NCBI GenBank assembly: GCA_002771355.1
Contig: PCSU01000046.1
Coordinates: forward strand, 1-5,830
DNA length: 5,830 bases
Origin: a candidate division WWE3 bacterium CG22_combo_CG10-13_8_21_14_all_39_12
Lineage (GTDB): Bacteria > Patescibacteriota > 4484-211 > GCA-002791395
Direction of reading: 5' to 3'
The first letter of the stretch is position 1. Each line of letters begins with the position of its first letter. Shown piece after piece: positions 5,768 through 5,830 of the stretch. Position numbers and translations under genes: made by a program. Below the pieces are notes generated by a model, which was not told where the DNA came from, did no database searches, and saw only the letters and a program-made list of their open reading frames with translations.

Positions 5768-5830
5768 TTGTCTCTGTCTAAATACGACGGGTGGAACCCG
5801 AAGAGCTGAATGTATACGTTTATTGTTGTA
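5759..5830 (-). CDS. C-terminal tail of a DDE transposase, IS3/IS481-like (partial)
   Basis: The minus strand at the window edge reads YNNKRIHSALRVPPVVF followed by RQRQGV and a TAA stop (23 residues). The opening matches the YNxxRxHSAL signature near the end of the retroviral-integrase-type catalytic domain of IS3 and IS481 transposases, which follows the catalytic glutamate by about 15-20 residues in those families. The catalytic DDE residues and the start lie outside the window, so integrity cannot be judged. The usual GYxSP after SAL is RVPPVVF here, a moderate divergence. The stop falls within the terminal repeat. It is too short to tell IS3 from IS481. Confidence 0.75.
   Translation of the reverse strand, partial: YNNKRIHSALRVPPVVFRQRQGV

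Larger units (their letters stand above)
5741..5830 (-). mobile_element. End of an IS3/IS481-like insertion sequence (partial)
   Basis: From TGTCAAGTACCCC at 5741 the sequence looks like the terminal inverted repeat of an IS, and the adjoining minus strand encodes a transposase C-terminus that stops inside that repeat. This layout is common in IS3- and IS481-type elements. The transposase reads toward this end, so this is the end downstream of transposase. The rest of the element, its other end and any target duplication lie past the window edge. The boundary is placed at the TG by family custom and could be off by a few bases. Confidence 0.7.

Noticed and set aside
5741..5781. Continuation of the short plus-strand ORF to the TAA at 5779-5781 as a genuine 36-aa protein
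   Set aside because: The last 13 or so codons fall within IS end sequence and the antisense transposase frame, so the stop is more likely an accident of insertion.
1..5830. Recoded genome with TGA as glycine (as in some CPR lineages)
   Set aside because: TGA ends the 87-aa, DUF5674, membrane and SWIM genes at sensible positions, including an ATGA overlap, and the long restriction-modification gene has no in-frame TGA.
1..5830. tRNA, rRNA or riboswitch
   Set aside because: No cloverleaf, rRNA-like or known riboswitch sequence was seen in any gap; the gaps are short and explained by hairpins, promoters and the IS end.

Overview
This is an AT-rich bacterial window that uses TGA as a normal stop (it ends at least four of the genes here), so a genetic code in which TGA means glycine is unlikely. 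Shine-Dalgarno sites are mostly absent or weak. Two genes have a -10-like hexamer ending six bases before the ATG, as expected for leaderless mRNAs. A DUF5674-type protein, compact genes and a repeated short hairpin between genes suggest a Patescibacteria/CPR-type genome. That placement is an inference, not something the sequence proves.

Layout. Positions 1-638 (+ strand) hold the 3' end of an unidentified gene with a CPQC motif, then a complete HIT-family (histidine triad) protein. A perfect hairpin (633-655) separates these from a convergent minus-strand block. Read in transcription order from the right, that block contains a type ISP-like single-chain restriction-modification enzyme without a helicase (2459-5518), a SWIM zinc-finger protein 6 bp behind it (1712-2452), a hairpin terminator (1678-1698), a three-helix membrane protein (1309-1644), a DUF5674 protein with its own TATAAT promoter (922-1266), and an 87-aa helical protein joined to it by an ATGA overlap (662-925).

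Right end. Upstream of the restriction-modification gene lies a third hairpin copy (5601-5625). It shares 26 identical bases with the hairpin behind the HIT gene and sits between two inward-facing 16-base repeats (14/16 matching). A short plus-strand ORF with a Lys-rich, hydrophobic N-terminus begins at 5671 and runs into the end of an insertion sequence at about 5741. The minus-strand transposase tail of that IS (5759-5830) is readable up to the window edge.

How the parts fit. The best-supported system is a defence cassette: a nuclease-methyltransferase-specificity protein probably co-transcribed with a SWIM protein, with hairpins at both ends. The DUF5674/87-aa pair is a second tightly coupled two-gene unit of unknown function. 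The IS and the possible small inverted-repeat element at the right edge suggest an accessory, rearranged neighbourhood.
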